Positions 13,095-24,639 of a stretch of DNA of 64,000 bases are shown in pieces. The DNA comes from Sipunculus nudus (taxonomy: Eukaryota > Annelida > Sipuncula > Golfingiida > Sipunculidae): positions 32,146,214-32,210,213 of the forward strand of contig CM049320.1 of assembly GCA_026874595.1 (NCBI GenBank), given 5' to 3'. A program made the position numbers and the translations under genes. The first letter of the stretch is position 1. Each line of letters begins with the position of its first letter. The notes under the pieces are model-generated. The model searched no databases and was not told the DNA's origin. It saw only the letters and a program-made list of their open reading frames with translations.

Positions 13095-13218
13095 TATTTA
13101 CAAAGTGATGAAGAACTACTCGTTCTGAGTCCATAATATCTTTATAATCTTTGACTTACTGATAGAAATTATTAAAGTATGGGCTCAGAACGTGTAGTTC
13201 TTCCTCACTTTGTAAATA
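13095..13218. mobile_element. Foldback element (MITE-like hairpin)
   Basis: Two arms of 39 bp, 13095-13133 and 13180-13218, are near-perfect inverted repeats of each other around a 46 bp spacer. The arms carry TTACAAAGTGA and GAACTAC blocks on one side and their complements on the other. No coding capacity. This is the size and form of a short non-autonomous DNA transposon; the family is unknown. Confidence 0.75.
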
Positions 13219-13549
13219 GGAGCGTTTAAATTACTAATAGAAATCGTTTCGCAAATGTTTTCTTGTGATATTTTCAACCTTTTGTTTCTGCTTAATTTCC
13301 TGCAGAGCCTAAATATAACAACAAAGTGTATCTATAAACGGTTGGGTGCAATAAGATAAGTGTGCACTTTACGATGTAGGAGTGATACAAGAAGAAGCCC
13401 AACAGATTTTAGTCCTATCTTAATAGAATTGTACTCTCCCTGTGCGTAATATTTCTTCAAATGCAGTTATCTTTAATGAACACTAACCGCCATCAAGAAA
13501 ATGCATATGCACCCTGGCTAAGAAATAATTGTTTCAAACTCAATGACAT

Positions 13550-14240
13550 CGTAATATCTAACATATTAGAGTTGTAACACGTGACATTACACATTACACA
13601 ACGTGGCATGTATATACCTTTAACTAAATGAGACGTGTTAGTTATCTATTTTTTGTCTTTATTTGCATTAATCGTGACCATCGTTACTGACACACATTTC
13701 TAAGTGGAACATGGACGATGTATTTCACTCAATAACGTTACCATTTTTGAACTACAGTGTACAATGACAAATGATATCTATGTTCCTTTCAATTCAAAGT
13801 TTCATGTCTGTCTAAAGTTCCCTTGTGAATGAACATTCCCATTGTGCATAATATCAGACTGTACTGTATGTGTTCTCTCAGACAAGTAACTTTACAACTA
13901 TTGATAAAACTATGAATAAAAGCTTTGTTTAAATCAAACCTCATGCAAATATATAGAATTCAGTCACTTTATCAGTTATATTATTGTACAGATTTTAATT
14001 CGACGCACAGTGTATACTTGCAGGTCCTGACCTTGTCAAACTTGATGTAATGTTACAGATGGAAGTCCTGTTACATGAAAACAAGTGTTTAATTATTCGT
14101 GTTTACTCCTTTTTACATTATGTGTGACAACCCTTAATTAAGCATTTTCAAATGCAACATGGACGATATATTATACTCATTCTACACAACCAGACATTTT
14201 AGGGGCTCTTATCACATGAAAGGACAAGCAGTATTTATGT
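13550..14240. repeat. Two tandem copies of the dispersed module in unit C
   Basis: Both 13550-13800 and about 13990-14240 resemble 7990-8300 of unit A. Shared marks are a degenerate CATTAAGCGTGACC-type segment followed about 60 bp later by a (T)ACTCATTCT(A/G) segment. It marks the left part of unit C. No gene. Confidence 0.5.
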
Positions 14241-16880
14241 TGCCAGGTTACCTGAGTTTAATCAAAATAAACGCCACCCAAATTGAAAGATTTACAAACC
14301 AGAATGACAATATCAAGCCTGGTGTCCATCAATATGTGGCTCCATGATTACATAGACTACAAGGAGCTTGTAGTTGATCAATTTTTTTTTATAAATGATA
14401 CATATCATAATTGGCGGGAGTTAATAAAATTAATATCATTAAGGTTAACATCAACATTTTTTATTTGATAGGATGGAGACATATTTTCATGGTTAACAAA
14501 TATTGGCTTTTTGTTGTGTTGTTAGTGTGTCTCTTGTCTACTTATATATCCATAGTATCTACATTTGCATGGGTTATTCGTTAGCCTTATATATGTTTCT
14601 ACTTTTTGTTCTAATTATATTTCGCAGAGCATCCATAGTTGTCGCTTATGTTAACGCAAAATGCGTGTTGCAATATTCATATTTGTTTTAAATATGAAAA
14701 CAAAACTAAAACATTTTCTTATTAAGATCTCACGCGTAACACAGAGAAATCAACATTTAAGCAAGTATATGTAACCACGTGTATGTCAGTCCACAGCTCA
14801 TTGCATTTTTTTCTCTTTTCAATTCACTCGAAACAATCCAGATTGTATAAGGAACAGAGAGTTAATATGACAATAAGAAGGACCAATCGCAGGTTAAAGG
14901 CAACCAAAATATCAAGCATAAAATGTTGATACCAAACACCTGCAGACATCAAGTGGCTGTGTCTCAAGTACAATAAATGTTCTATCCAGTATACCAGCTG
15001 CAGAGAAGCGATCAGCAGACGACGTCTTTGGCGCTTTGTGATCGGTGTGTCTGTATGTGTCGTCATGAGGAACCTCCGTTATCGTGTGATACATGAAGTC
15101 CGACAAACATCATAAAACCTAAAGAGTCCTGTCCAACTCTTTGGCCTCCAGCGGCATGTGTGTGCGGATCCTCAAACAGAAGTATTCTTATCATTGGCAT
15201 GCCATGTTACAAGGCCTAATTAATTTCATTTGAACCGCGATGTGAAGCAAAGATTTTCAAAGATTATATTTGGGTGTCCATGTAGGTCGTTATGTTCCAT
15301 CAAGAGCAGAACGGGTATATTAAAATAGTGTAGAATTTAAGTGTAACAGATATCGATTTATTTATAAAGGTCAATGCTGCAGCGACCTCAAGACGAAATC
15401 GTTTGGTCCATTCTTTGATAAGAGTTCATAATGACATGAGGATGAATCATCCTCGATCGAGAGATATAAAATATTCCAGGTCTTAAAAATGTCCTTCTCC
15501 CTGACAGTAACAGACCAAGGTACTTCATATTCGGCCTCGTAGGTTCATGCCAAAGTAAAATAGGATAAATAGTAATGAAAAACGGGGAAGCGCGAGTAGG
15601 CCAGATCATCCAATGTTATTCCTACGTCACCAGATACTTGTTTTCGGAGTGAATTGAAGTTTACCTATAATGTGAACTCTATTTTTTACAAGATAAAACA
15701 ATGACCTATGGGTTAATAACGTTTCTTTAACAATAAACATATTATTACTCCAGGTAATTTAAAAGGTTATTATTAAACGGCTTAATTTAACAATTAACTG
15801 TTCTGTTCACTGAAAAATTATTTATAAAAAAAAACTAGATGGCCTCTGAGGTTTGATAGTGTGTAACTGAACCAGTGTTAAACCGGACAATCAAAGAATT
15901 TTTGACCATGAATAAAATACGTAGACATTTCTTAAATGTGCTGAAACTGGATTCGATTGGATGCACCTTGGAATCTCGCAATAATGTATTTGGTTTAGCC
16001 AGGTAAAGAATAAATCATTATATGATTATATTTCACTTCTTTAACCTACAAAGCATGCAAATCTCAAAATATCTTAAATTATATAGACTCAACATGAGAG
16101 GAAAATGACGTTTTAGACACAAAGCTAATCTTTATTATTTATTTTTCAACTTTCTATGGTCATAAATATATGTGCCCTGTTGATAAATGATAATAACGAT
16201 AAATGGATAAAATCAGTGTGATAAATAGTTATCTTGGTAAAATCTGGGAACAGGTTTTTGAGACATGATGTGCTTCCGGTGAAACGAGATTCCATTATCC
16301 ATGAAATGTGCACAAAAAGAACTTGTGTAAATGTTTAAAAACTCAAAATTCTTTGGTCCATATATGTAAAATATACAAGTAGTCATAAAAATCCTATCGT
16401 ACATAAAAGTTAGTTAAACGCTGCATACATGGAATCATAATATTTCTTCTGTTATCCTGACATAACATATGTATGTTCATTCATCAAACGTATATTATTT
16501 TTTAAGCAACTGTTCTATAAGAAAATATTTAGTGCAGTTCACTTTAGATAAAGAGTTTTAACATTAGAGCAATGGTTTAATTTAAGTGTTGATTAATTTC
16601 ATTTTAATCAACATTAAGTCCAAATCGATAGGATTTGAAATTTGAAGGACTATTTGCTTCAAATCACACAACCAGCATTCTTGACACTGGCATTATTTAG
16701 TCTAGATTAAACACAAAACGTCCAGCAATCTACCTTGAAAATTATGATCTTTTCATTCACGTCAATTCCACAGCATAATTAACTTTCGAGATAAACGAAA
16801 TCATCAGATATAGTATCACTCCATACAACGATCACAAATATGTTCTTTAAAACGACTTTTGCCCTATCGTCAATTTATTG
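14241..16880. repeat. Unit C flank (diverged relative of units A and B)
   Basis: Weak collinear similarity to 8300-9880, clearest at 15780-15900 (TTCTGTTCACTGAAAAAT, then a GATAGTGTG and CAGTGTTAAACC segment) and at 16860-16930. Several minus-strand open stretches lie at 14.8-15.6 kb (for example a frame containing SVTVREKDIFKTWN near 15.5 kb). I could not match them to a family and do not call them genes. Confidence 0.5.
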
Positions 16881-17292
16881 TCTTTGCTCTTTTGTAAACA
16901 TTTATTTCAAATTCCATACGATGCCTTTTCTAATTCATATTGAATCAGGGACAATCGAAGATGTCTGTCAGGGCTCAACCTCGGTTTCTTCTTCATGTTA
17001 GCAAATTTGCATGTCGACAATTAGCTCCAAAGATTTTGTATCGAGTGGCTTCTCCTAGAAAACTACCAATTGTTCTACCCAACTTCTGCAATTCGTCGTC
17101 TTTATGAAAGGGGATTTGGCTGCTTAACGGTGGATCCAATAGGAGTTAAAATGTTCAAATAGCTCCTGCACATTTTATGTCCTGAGAGAAATGCTTAAAA
17201 AAATACGTCCCGCTTTCCTTTTAATGGGCTGTAGGCACGATCCTTCTGACGAAAGGTATATAAGGACATTGCATCGTCTTTGAGGTTCCGAC

Positions 17293-17358
<66 letters not shown>

Positions 17359-17470
17359 TTAAGCTGCTTGCTCTACACTCCTTTAGGAATGCATCAGAGC
17401 TGGAGTTGGCTGAAGAGTATCAAGGGCGAGCCTATCCCAAGCGAAAATTTAAATTCTGCTTGGATAAGTT
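16881..17470 (-). pseudogene. Cytosolic sulfotransferase remnant, copy C
   Basis: Aligns base by base with SULT copy A (9810-10380), more decayed. Readable minus-strand shreds include PKDDAMSLYTFRQKDRAYSP near 17260 and an HSP/NMKKKPRLSP-like piece near 16980. Frameshifts, stops and small deletions are throughout. A TA microsatellite (17295-17354) has grown where copy A has the codons for IYIV. The strand, order and 3' flank match copy A, so the two arose by duplication. Confidence 0.7.
17295..17354. repeat. (TA)n microsatellite
   Basis: About 30 uninterrupted TA units inside SULT copy C. The corresponding spot in copy A has only a short TATATT run, so the expansion happened after the copies separated. 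Confidence 0.95.
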
Positions 17471-17479
17471 TCGGATAAC

Positions 17480-17972
17480 ATACTCTGTAATATTCTTGCA
17501 TTATTACTTCATTAAAGCTCATATATTAGCCAAGATTGTGTATGTTGCACGCAAGGCTAAGGATATTGGCGTCCCCTACTACTACTTTCGTTCATTCAAT
17601 ACACCGTTTTGTCCATGGATTCGGAGTTGGGAACCGTTTTTCTTTATGCATTTTCTCAGGCGATGTCGTTTTCGGCAGCTGGTTTGAACACCTGCGCTCT
17701 TTCTGGATTCATCGTCATGAGGCAGATATAATATTTGTAAAGTATGAGAAGTTAGCAGCATTTTTAGAACGGCCTCGTGATCCCAACAATTTGGATCGAA
17801 ATCACCATGATGATATCTTTCAAATTGATAATATGAAAATGAATGATAACTTCAATCCATGTGTCACCACCTTGTTGCTTCCAGGCTAAGAGTTTCTGAA
17901 AAAGATGTTATGGGGGAGTGGAAGACACTGTTAGCAGAGGAACAAAGGATTCAAGTGAAGAAAAATTATTGA
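17480..17972 (+). pseudogene. Cytosolic sulfotransferase, C-terminal half, plus strand
   Basis: Opposite in orientation to copy C and of a different SULT subgroup. Order: KIVYVARKAKDIGVPYYYF (about 17533-17590, the region binding the 3'-phosphate), then a frameshift near 17645 and SGDVVFGSWFEHLRSFW (about 17655-17710). IIFVKYEKL (about 17730) and FQIDNMKMNDNFNPCV (about 17820-17870) follow. A stop and a second frameshift near 17890-17905 are followed by VMGEWKTLLAEEQRIQVKKN, ending at TGA 17970-17972. The final block corresponds to the RKGxxGDWK loop and the native C terminus. The N-terminal half with the PKSG loop is not next to it. Inactive as it stands. Confidence 0.85.
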
Positions 17973-18385
17973 TCTATGTTAAAACATTGCTTGTAATCAT
18001 TATGGGGAGTAAACAGATTGGACAATCCAAGAGCAGGCACGTGCCTTTATTTTCTTTAAGCATTAAGGAATTCCCACAGAATGTATGCCATTTTCTTGTG
18101 ATTTTTTGTGCTGCATGCTGAACGATTGCATTGTATATATACGTGTTTAACCGATCATGCATATATACACATAGGAATGAGACTCTGAATTTAAATTAAG
18201 AATGCAATGATACCAAAGGAATGAACTAACAAGCATGATATATGACCACGTCCAGCAACAGATGATGTGTCATGTGGTGACCACTGACATGACCTCTATC
18301 AATACACCTGCTCTGCTGCTATGAGTGTCATATTTTTTAACACTCCATACCATTTATTTCTCTCATAAACCCACTTGCAACCATA

Positions 18386-18440
18386 AGGTTAAGGCAGCCG
18401 CACCGGAAATCGGAAGATCGGGGTTTGAATCCCATCGGCA
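18386..18440 (+). mobile_element. tRNA-derived SINE head, probable
   Basis: GGTTAAGGCAGCCG followed about 30 bp later by GGGGTTTGAATCCC, a one-mismatch RNA polymerase III B box. The A box is degenerate. It looks like the tRNA-related head of a SINE or an old tRNA pseudogene; no cloverleaf of a functional tRNA can be drawn with confidence. Confidence 0.5.
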
Positions 18441-18525
18441 GTGAACCGATTTTCTGTGTATACCTTTTCCATCTATAAACAAAGAACAATCATGGCTATC
18501 CTTACATCTATTTACATCTCTATCT

Positions 18526-18526
<1 letters not shown>

Positions 18527-18565
<39 letters not shown>
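18527..18565. repeat. (TA)n microsatellite
   Basis: Uninterrupted TA run of about 38 bp. Predicted peptide through it (IYIYIY) is an artefact of the repeat. Confidence 0.95.
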
Positions 18566-18566
<1 letters not shown>

Positions 18567-18569
18567 CTG

Positions 18570-19555
18570 TTTTTTGTGGATAATGAGATGAACTCTTTGG
18601 ATGATAGTCTACCCGCTGGGCCTGCACTAATTGCTCTGACCCATTGACAAGTATATTTGGTTTAAATATATTTTGCCACTGTGTTATCAGATCAGGACAC
18701 CTCTTTTTCGCTAACTAGCACCATACGAGTCCGCTTCTGGACCTCTTGGGCATGCTTGCTGTAGCCTGGTGGCCCCTGGCAGTGGGAAATATTCTGGTTG
18801 GCATTGAATGTGATAAAGTGTTCTTTGCTTCATTTCCTTACGTCGACAAGCATACACTTTCTTTCTCTTGTCAGAGTAAAAATATGTTTATATACGGATT
18901 AAACTCGAACTTATATGATGATTCAGGTTCTTTTCAATCCCAAATTTCACCAATGTTAATATCACCTTGTAAGAAAAAACACATTCAGTTTAATATTGAA
19001 TCCTGATCTTTTCGTTAGGACTAGGAATTCGACAAATATTTAAAAAAAACATGCTATGTGCCATTTATTGGTGACATTCCATTCGCTATGAAATGAAATT
19101 CCTTGCCGTTGTATGTTTCTTCAAGTTATATTTTCGCATTCTCTGTGCTCGTGTGTGGGTTTCTTTTACCATTAGAACTAAAAGTAGCTAATGAAAGGTT
19201 TTCCTTTTCTTGTTCTCATTCAAAGTCCCAGTCACAAAATAACTTTCAGTGGCATTCACCAATTTCATTTTACACTTATCAATAAACGTGTCAGTTTTTT
19301 TTTTATTTTTCTTTCTTAAAAATAATAAGCAAAATACTCCAGGAACTAATTGCAACACAAATTTTTAGGCCTGTCACATAGCCCATTATATTTTTTATGC
19401 GGATACAGATATAGGAGGAGATCCAATACTGTTGCTTGTCCTTTACGGATGTGTAAGCTCTTTAGAGTGTTACCATAGTATTGACAAAACTTTAAGCAAA
19501 CCAATAAACTTTCATCTATTGCATAATCAAAGATAACCTGCTAAAGAAACACACA
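18570..19555. other. No gene recognised
   Basis: Contains an 86-codon plus-strand open frame (18746-19006) in slightly G+C-richer DNA. It has no recognisable domain, no splice context and no homologous copy in the window, so it is not called. A poly(T) run lies at about 19291-19303. Confidence 0.5.
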
Positions 19556-19559
19556 TTGA

Positions 19560-19960
19560 ACACGATGCTGTGGAAATATCTTACAAAATGGCTGAATGGA
19601 ATTGTCACAGTTTAAGACGATTATTATTCTTGAGGTTCTCTGTTTTTCCTAAAAGTTGTTACTTATACATTTCATATGAAGTAGCAGGGTTGTTTACATA
19701 TGTAAAGCAGGAAAAAAAAAACAAATTACAAAGAGGGGCACGTGTTGTCCTTGGCTAACTTGATGTACAGTTTTAAGTTAATTTTGATTTATATGATATG
19801 TTCTATTCACTAGCTGATTTGCATGGTGGACCAAACCTTCTTACATTTTGTGTATTCTTTAAACATATCATAATGTAAATTGATACAGTTTTCTCGAATA
19901 TATGTATATCACCATCATTTTTTTAGAGTCTCAAGAATTTCACTGCATAGTATTCAAAAG
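19560..19960. repeat. Copy of the dispersed module
   Basis: AATATCTTACAAAATGGCTG at 19577 matches 29990 onwards. Later, CATTTCATATGAAGT at about 19669 and GGGGCACGTGTTGTCC at 19734 match the corresponding parts of 7960-8030 and 30158. From about 19810 it jumps into sequence matching 30560, so relative to that copy about 300 bp is deleted. No gene. Confidence 0.6.
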
Positions 19961-21155
19961 TGTTTTCCTTTCATTTTTAGTCAAATTAACATTGTTATTA
20001 AAAATTTATAGACTCTTTATTAAGAAATGTTGCAATAATTAAAGGTAGATACCCCGCCATTTACAGCTAATAAACTGGTCCTGGATGATGACATATAGAA
20101 CAATGTAAGAGGACCTATTAACAGCGCTGAGAATAATTGGAACAACTATATACAATTATGAATTCATCAATCTATAATGATTCGTACATCATGCCTCATT
20201 ATAATCCTCTGTTACTTCTTCCTCAAACAAGCATTAGTCTCAGTCATGATATTGAATTCAAAAAGTCAAATGTAAGAGAGTTATACGTAAAAAGTAGATA
20301 AGTTTCTGAGTGCTCTAGTCACACGGAAGGTCTACCAGGAATTAGTCAATCAACATGTGGCCGATCAATGGTCGATTCCTTATTGTGTTTATTAACTTAG
20401 GTTATAGATTCGGCTTTGTATATATGCTACATCGGATGAACAAGTCGATAAAATCGTAATATTAGGGCTCGTTTCGCAGAGTTCTGGAGTAAGCGTGAAA
20501 AGGTGCCTACGTGCCACTTGTATTTAATGGAAAAAATTCCATATTCTTCTAATTTCCAATGAACCATGAGCAAAAACCATCGAATGTCTTTTCACTTGAT
20601 GCGTCTGAACTTCTACCCTACGGCTGTTTGGGTATTGCTTATTTTAACACGAATTCCGAAAAACGGTATCGATGACCAGCGAGAGATAAAAGAAGACTAA
20701 AGGCGTCATAATAGCCCAGGATCCCATCTGTTATTGCAGGGAATGCCGAAGATGCATTTGTTATAGCTAGACTTGGCTGTGGCTATAATGAATAAAGGAT
20801 ACAAATTACAAGATTAGCAGTAATTGTGTCGGTTTTTGTTCTGTAGAATTTTCTGATATAAAAGCCATGATGCGGGTGCACCACCATTAATTTCTAGAAA
20901 ATATATATTGTCAATGTCTTCTGAAATGCCTACGAAGCCTGATTAATTAGTACAATATAATTCATCTTAAAGGGTATGTGACTATATAGCCGATCTGAAA
21001 TTAATACATATATATATATATATGTATGATATGGAATATGCAAAGATTTTGCTTACTCAGAAATGTATTTACTTAGTGGGCAAGAAATACTGGAACGGAT
21101 TCCACATTTGAATAGTTTTCGCTATATTTTTAAGATTTACTTACATCGTGTAAAA
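19961..21155. other. No gene recognised; faint unit-A similarity
   Basis: A short stretch at 20344-20450 (CAACATGTGGCCGATCAATG) resembles 8485-8600 and 61790-61870. Otherwise unassigned. A short TA run lies at 21008-21023. Confidence 0.4.
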
Positions 21156-21159
21156 ACGT

Positions 21160-22400
21160 TATCTGCAATAGTTTAACTTTTCATCTCTGCTACATTTAGT
21201 AGAGAATATAAAATATTCACTAGGTTCATTACATAAAACTTTGAAGATTGCACTTTTTTCATTAATTTTTTTTATTGTAAATGGGAGCTCGGCGCCTAAA
21301 AACAATGCAAATAAGTTGGTAAATATTATTCTAATTCTTATGTCTTGTCTATTTTTCAAGACGTTACATCAATTTGCATGGTGATGCCCACCTGTGGTGT
21401 GCAATAAAGTGAAGGCAAGTCGGCATTTCACATAATGCTGGCTTACGATATGAGCAGATATTGATGTTTTAATATACATTTCCTTTTTCAGAAGTTTACT
21501 CTGTTGCTTTTCATCCTTTGTTCCAAAATTATTAATTTCTTTTCAAACTAGCTTATTCGTCATTTACGTATAAAATGCCATGTCATATCTCATACCGTAT
21601 AAGGCATTAGTAGCATCAGTATGCTGGTGCCTTATTAGTAACGAATTTGGACTAGGACAATAAAAACATTTTTTATTTGTAATGTTTAAGGACGTACCTT
21701 ACCCTCCATTCTGTCCTCTGTTAATATATTCTCATTATTTACCTGATTTAATTGGTAGTAACCGCAGAAGCACTTCTTTCTGTATTAGTATTCAGTAATT
21801 TGCTTTGATGTCACATCTTTGAATGATAACTCTTCATTTCCTATCATTATCAACACATCATGCAGATATCCTTACCATTAGAATAAATGTTTATATTTAT
21901 ATTTAGTTTAGTTAAACCCTTCTCTTTATATATACTACTTGCATATTTAATAGGAGTCAGGCAATGAAAATAAATGTTTTAAGTCACTGTAGAGTTAGTT
22001 TTCCGACTTGACGATTAAACAACACTAGACACCAAAGGGAAAATATCTTTGCCCACCACGTCAAAAGCAAATAAATCCCATTATGTTGTTTCCTGTCAAA
22101 CCTTGTTGCTACTTGTTTCACTGAATGTAGATATAAGGCAGCATTCCTAATTAAATGATATTGTCTCTCTCGTCTGCATACACAGAAAGTTGTTTACAAA
22201 ATGACAGACGAGTGCACTTGTGAAATTCCTATGAGGTAAACGACAGCCACTCTGTGGATGGTATACGTTATCATTATGTTACCACAGCGGTGTATCTGGA
22301 AAAAGTATGAGCTTTTGAAGTTTTCGATGGAGACATTTATCAGCGGAGATAGGCCAAATAAGGTGCACTATACCTTGCAATAAAGTAATACACATATGTA
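21160..22400. repeat. Repeat X, copy 1 (partner at 35455-36830)
   Basis: Collinear by eye with 35455-36830: CTCTGCTACATTTAG near 21185 and 35465, TTTAAGGACGTACC near 21685 and 36100, and CAAAGGGAAAATATCTTTGCCC near 22040. About 1.25 kb, same orientation, no coding frame. It could be a piece of a larger segmental duplication rather than a transposon. Confidence 0.65.
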
Positions 22401-22733
22401 TACTAATGCACTTAAGCTACATATAAAGTTATCTCACAAAACCTTCTCGCTGACAGTTAAATGTAAAAATATAAACGCATGTACGCATGTGCTATAAATA
22501 TACTTACCGTATAAAAACATGAAACAAAAAGTCACATCTTTTTGGTCTAGAAGCAGTTTTGGTATTGATAGACTGTAAGTGAAGGAACGGTTATGTCAAA
22601 AGGTATCAAATAAAGGAAATACTATGTTCTGATTAAAAATTATCCATCATTTTTATGTTGTTTTTTTTCATTTTTTTATTTTTAGGCAATACGTAGACGT
22701 CAACCATCATCATGGCAATATTACACGAAGTCG

Positions 22734-23242
22734 ATGCGTTTTAGGAAACGAAACTCGTCCATTCAGAAAGAAAACTGGATTACGACTTCCCAAAGGCAAT
22801 CTCACCCTGATCTGGTTAATTCTTACCTACAATTTCAGTCTCTGCCGAAGCACCATTGTAAGAGAGAAAAGGCAGATTGCATATGTAATAAGGAACGCCA
22901 AAGGCATTGCCTGCTCCTTTTTCTGCTTTCACAGAATTAACTTTATCCTTGGTTTTGATGTATTCTTCAATGCGTTTCTCCCAGGTTATACTGTAAACGG
23001 TGATCCCACTGGACTCGTCGTCATGATGTCAAGTATGAAGACATGATTCAAAGTTGTCATCATTAGATAGAGGATTAGATTGCAATATTTTTAGGCAGAG
23101 CGCTTGATCCCGCTAATTTAAAACGGATTCTTCGAATTGTTCAGTTTGACATTATGAAAAGAAATGATAAGTTAATTCATGATACAGATGATAAAATCAC
23201 ATATCAATGCGTGCTTGATCCAAAAGAATGGTTAAGTGACAC
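22734..23242 (+). pseudogene. Cytosolic sulfotransferase fragment, copy D
   Basis: Central SULT region in three frames. LVNSYLQFQSLPKHH lies near 22816, RQIAYVIRNAKGIACSFFCF at 22870-22929 (VRNAKDxAVSxxxF in the family; note the conserved IRNAKG), then FDVFFNAFLPGYTVNGD to about 23006. After a frameshift come HWTRRHD, VKYEDMIQS, two stops, and AIFLGRALDPANLKRIL with VQFDIMKRNDK at about 23082-23175. No N-terminal PAPS loop and no RKGxxGDW tail. It is on the plus strand like the 17.5 kb copy but differs from it in sequence. At its 3' edge it runs straight into a gypsy integrase tail. Confidence 0.8.
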
Positions 23243-23590
23243 GTGATTGAGGACTTAGAAAAGGCTGAATTTCGAGATAAGCATCTTTATGATAGATACA
23301 TGCGGTTGTGCGATATTAAAATTGTTGATCCAGTATTTGTGTTGTTGCTAACTGACAGCAACAAACTATTCGTGCAATGTAAGGGGCCATATCCGGTCAC
23401 GAGGAAATTCAGTGACTTGGAAAACCGAGTTAAGGTCAATCGAAAGGTGAAAACCTTCCATATTAATCTACTCAAGCAATATGATACTAAGGTTGAGCCG
23501 AAACACATTCTCGCTGCGGTGAATGAATTAACACGGGAAGATGGTAATTTCACTATTGGGCCGTCGTGGGACGAAGATGACTGGGTTTAA
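23243..23590 (+). mobile_element. Ty3/gypsy integrase C-terminal fragment
   Basis: A 115-codon open frame whose middle (VFVLLLTDSNKLFVQCKGPY then KVKTFHINLLKQY) matches the C-terminal part of gypsy integrases, which binds DNA after the catalytic core. The catalytic core and zinc finger are not present next to it. The frame continues into an acidic linker (PSWDEDDWV) of the kind that precedes further pol sequence in elements with integrase upstream of RT. Inactive fragment. Confidence 0.75.
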
Positions 23591-24100
23591 GCTAACATAG
23601 ACGAGGCTATTGTCCCCAAGCTCAGTTCAGTACAACGCAAGAGCATTTGGTCTCTACAGATTTAGAGCCGGTGACTCAAAGGTATGTAAGGTATGAGTCA
23701 GACCAACATTGTGTGTAGAAAACACATTAGATTATAATTAAAGGTTTCATTTTTTGGGTCGGCGTGTTCATGAATATGAGTAAAACAGGGCCAAGGCATT
23801 AAATCAGACATGAATATAGATAAGCCTTCAGAGTTGTAGGGTATTTAGTAAAATTGCATACACACAGGTGTTCGAGACTTAGGTGTCCAGAAGGCAGACG
23901 GCCGCTAGTCGCGGAATGTGCTCAGGGTCCAGTGCCGCCAGTCGGGGGTGGGGGGGGGGGGGGCACCATTCGGGGTACAGTACTGCCAGTCAGGAAGCGA
24001 TATTGCTAGTTTAGGAGGTCTAGAGACTGTGCAACCGGACTCTGTATATAACTGTTTAATATTTATTTCATGTTTGTGTAACCAGATTATTTAATGTAGA
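23591..24100 (+). mobile_element. LTR-like remnant with GCCGCCAGTC repeats and poly(G)
   Basis: After the integrase fragment, non-coding DNA contains degenerate tandem GTGCCGCCAGTCGGG units (23925-24010). One is interrupted by a G run of about 15 at 23949-23964. The same unit occurs in the LTR-like region at 27232-27325, which links both to one gypsy family. True LTR ends were not found. Confidence 0.5.
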
Positions 24101-24344
24101 CTGAGGCGTAAAAGGCTGACAACCCTGTCTGGAAGTTGGTTCTTAATTCCATAATATTCCGCCAATAACTTCTCTTTGCTTATCCACTGCTTTGTGTTTT
24201 GTTGTGTACCTGAGTGCCAATACGATGAGTGCGCCTTAAAAGACCACATCATCTCTACTTTACCAAGTTTAACAAAAGGCAACCCCACCTGTCACTTGTT
24301 AAGGGCAGCGTTTTTCCTAGGGAAGCCGCTGTGAGGCAACCAGA

Positions 24345-24470
24345 CATGAGGTGATTACATTATAAATGTAATCTATTTCGATTACGAATACATAGGTAAA
24401 GTAATTGATTACGATTACTCCAAAGATAAGTCATGATTATAATCATGATTACAAATCTGAATTTTGTCAA
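24345..24470. repeat. GATTAC/GTAATC-rich degenerate repeat
   Basis: Repeated GTAATC, GATTAC and ATTATAATCATGATTA blocks on both strands, giving several overlapping small palindromes. Such arrays occur in many animal genomes, some at transposon ends; no family is named. Confidence 0.6.
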
Positions 24471-24512
24471 TAGAGTGAATTGTCAACACAAGATTTACTC
24501 ACTGTAAACTAT

Positions 24513-24558
<46 letters not shown>

Positions 24559-24582
24559 CGTCCTGTACACTCACATTTGCGC

Positions 24583-24635
<53 letters not shown>
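24513..24635. repeat. Compound CA/TA microsatellites
   Basis: (CA)n passing into (TA)n at 24513-24557, then 29 bp of unique sequence and a second (TA)n to about 24635. The open frame across it is a repeat artefact. Confidence 0.95.
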
Positions 24636-24636
<1 letters not shown>

Positions 24637-24639
24637 TAG

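Noticed and set aside
15388-15609. Minus-strand frame of 73 codons and neighbouring open stretches at 14.8-15.1 kb
   Set aside because: Some coding-like look but no domain, splice structure or paralogue could be recognised.
17280-17370. Open frame with IYIYIY run at the start of a 135-codon frame
   Set aside because: The first third is the translated (TA)n microsatellite; only the sulfotransferase-like part further on is retained. The frames at 18441, 24480, 39552/39634 and 60189 are rejected for the same reason.
18746-19006. 86-codon plus-strand frame
   Set aside because: No similarity, no splice context, no conserved copy in the window.
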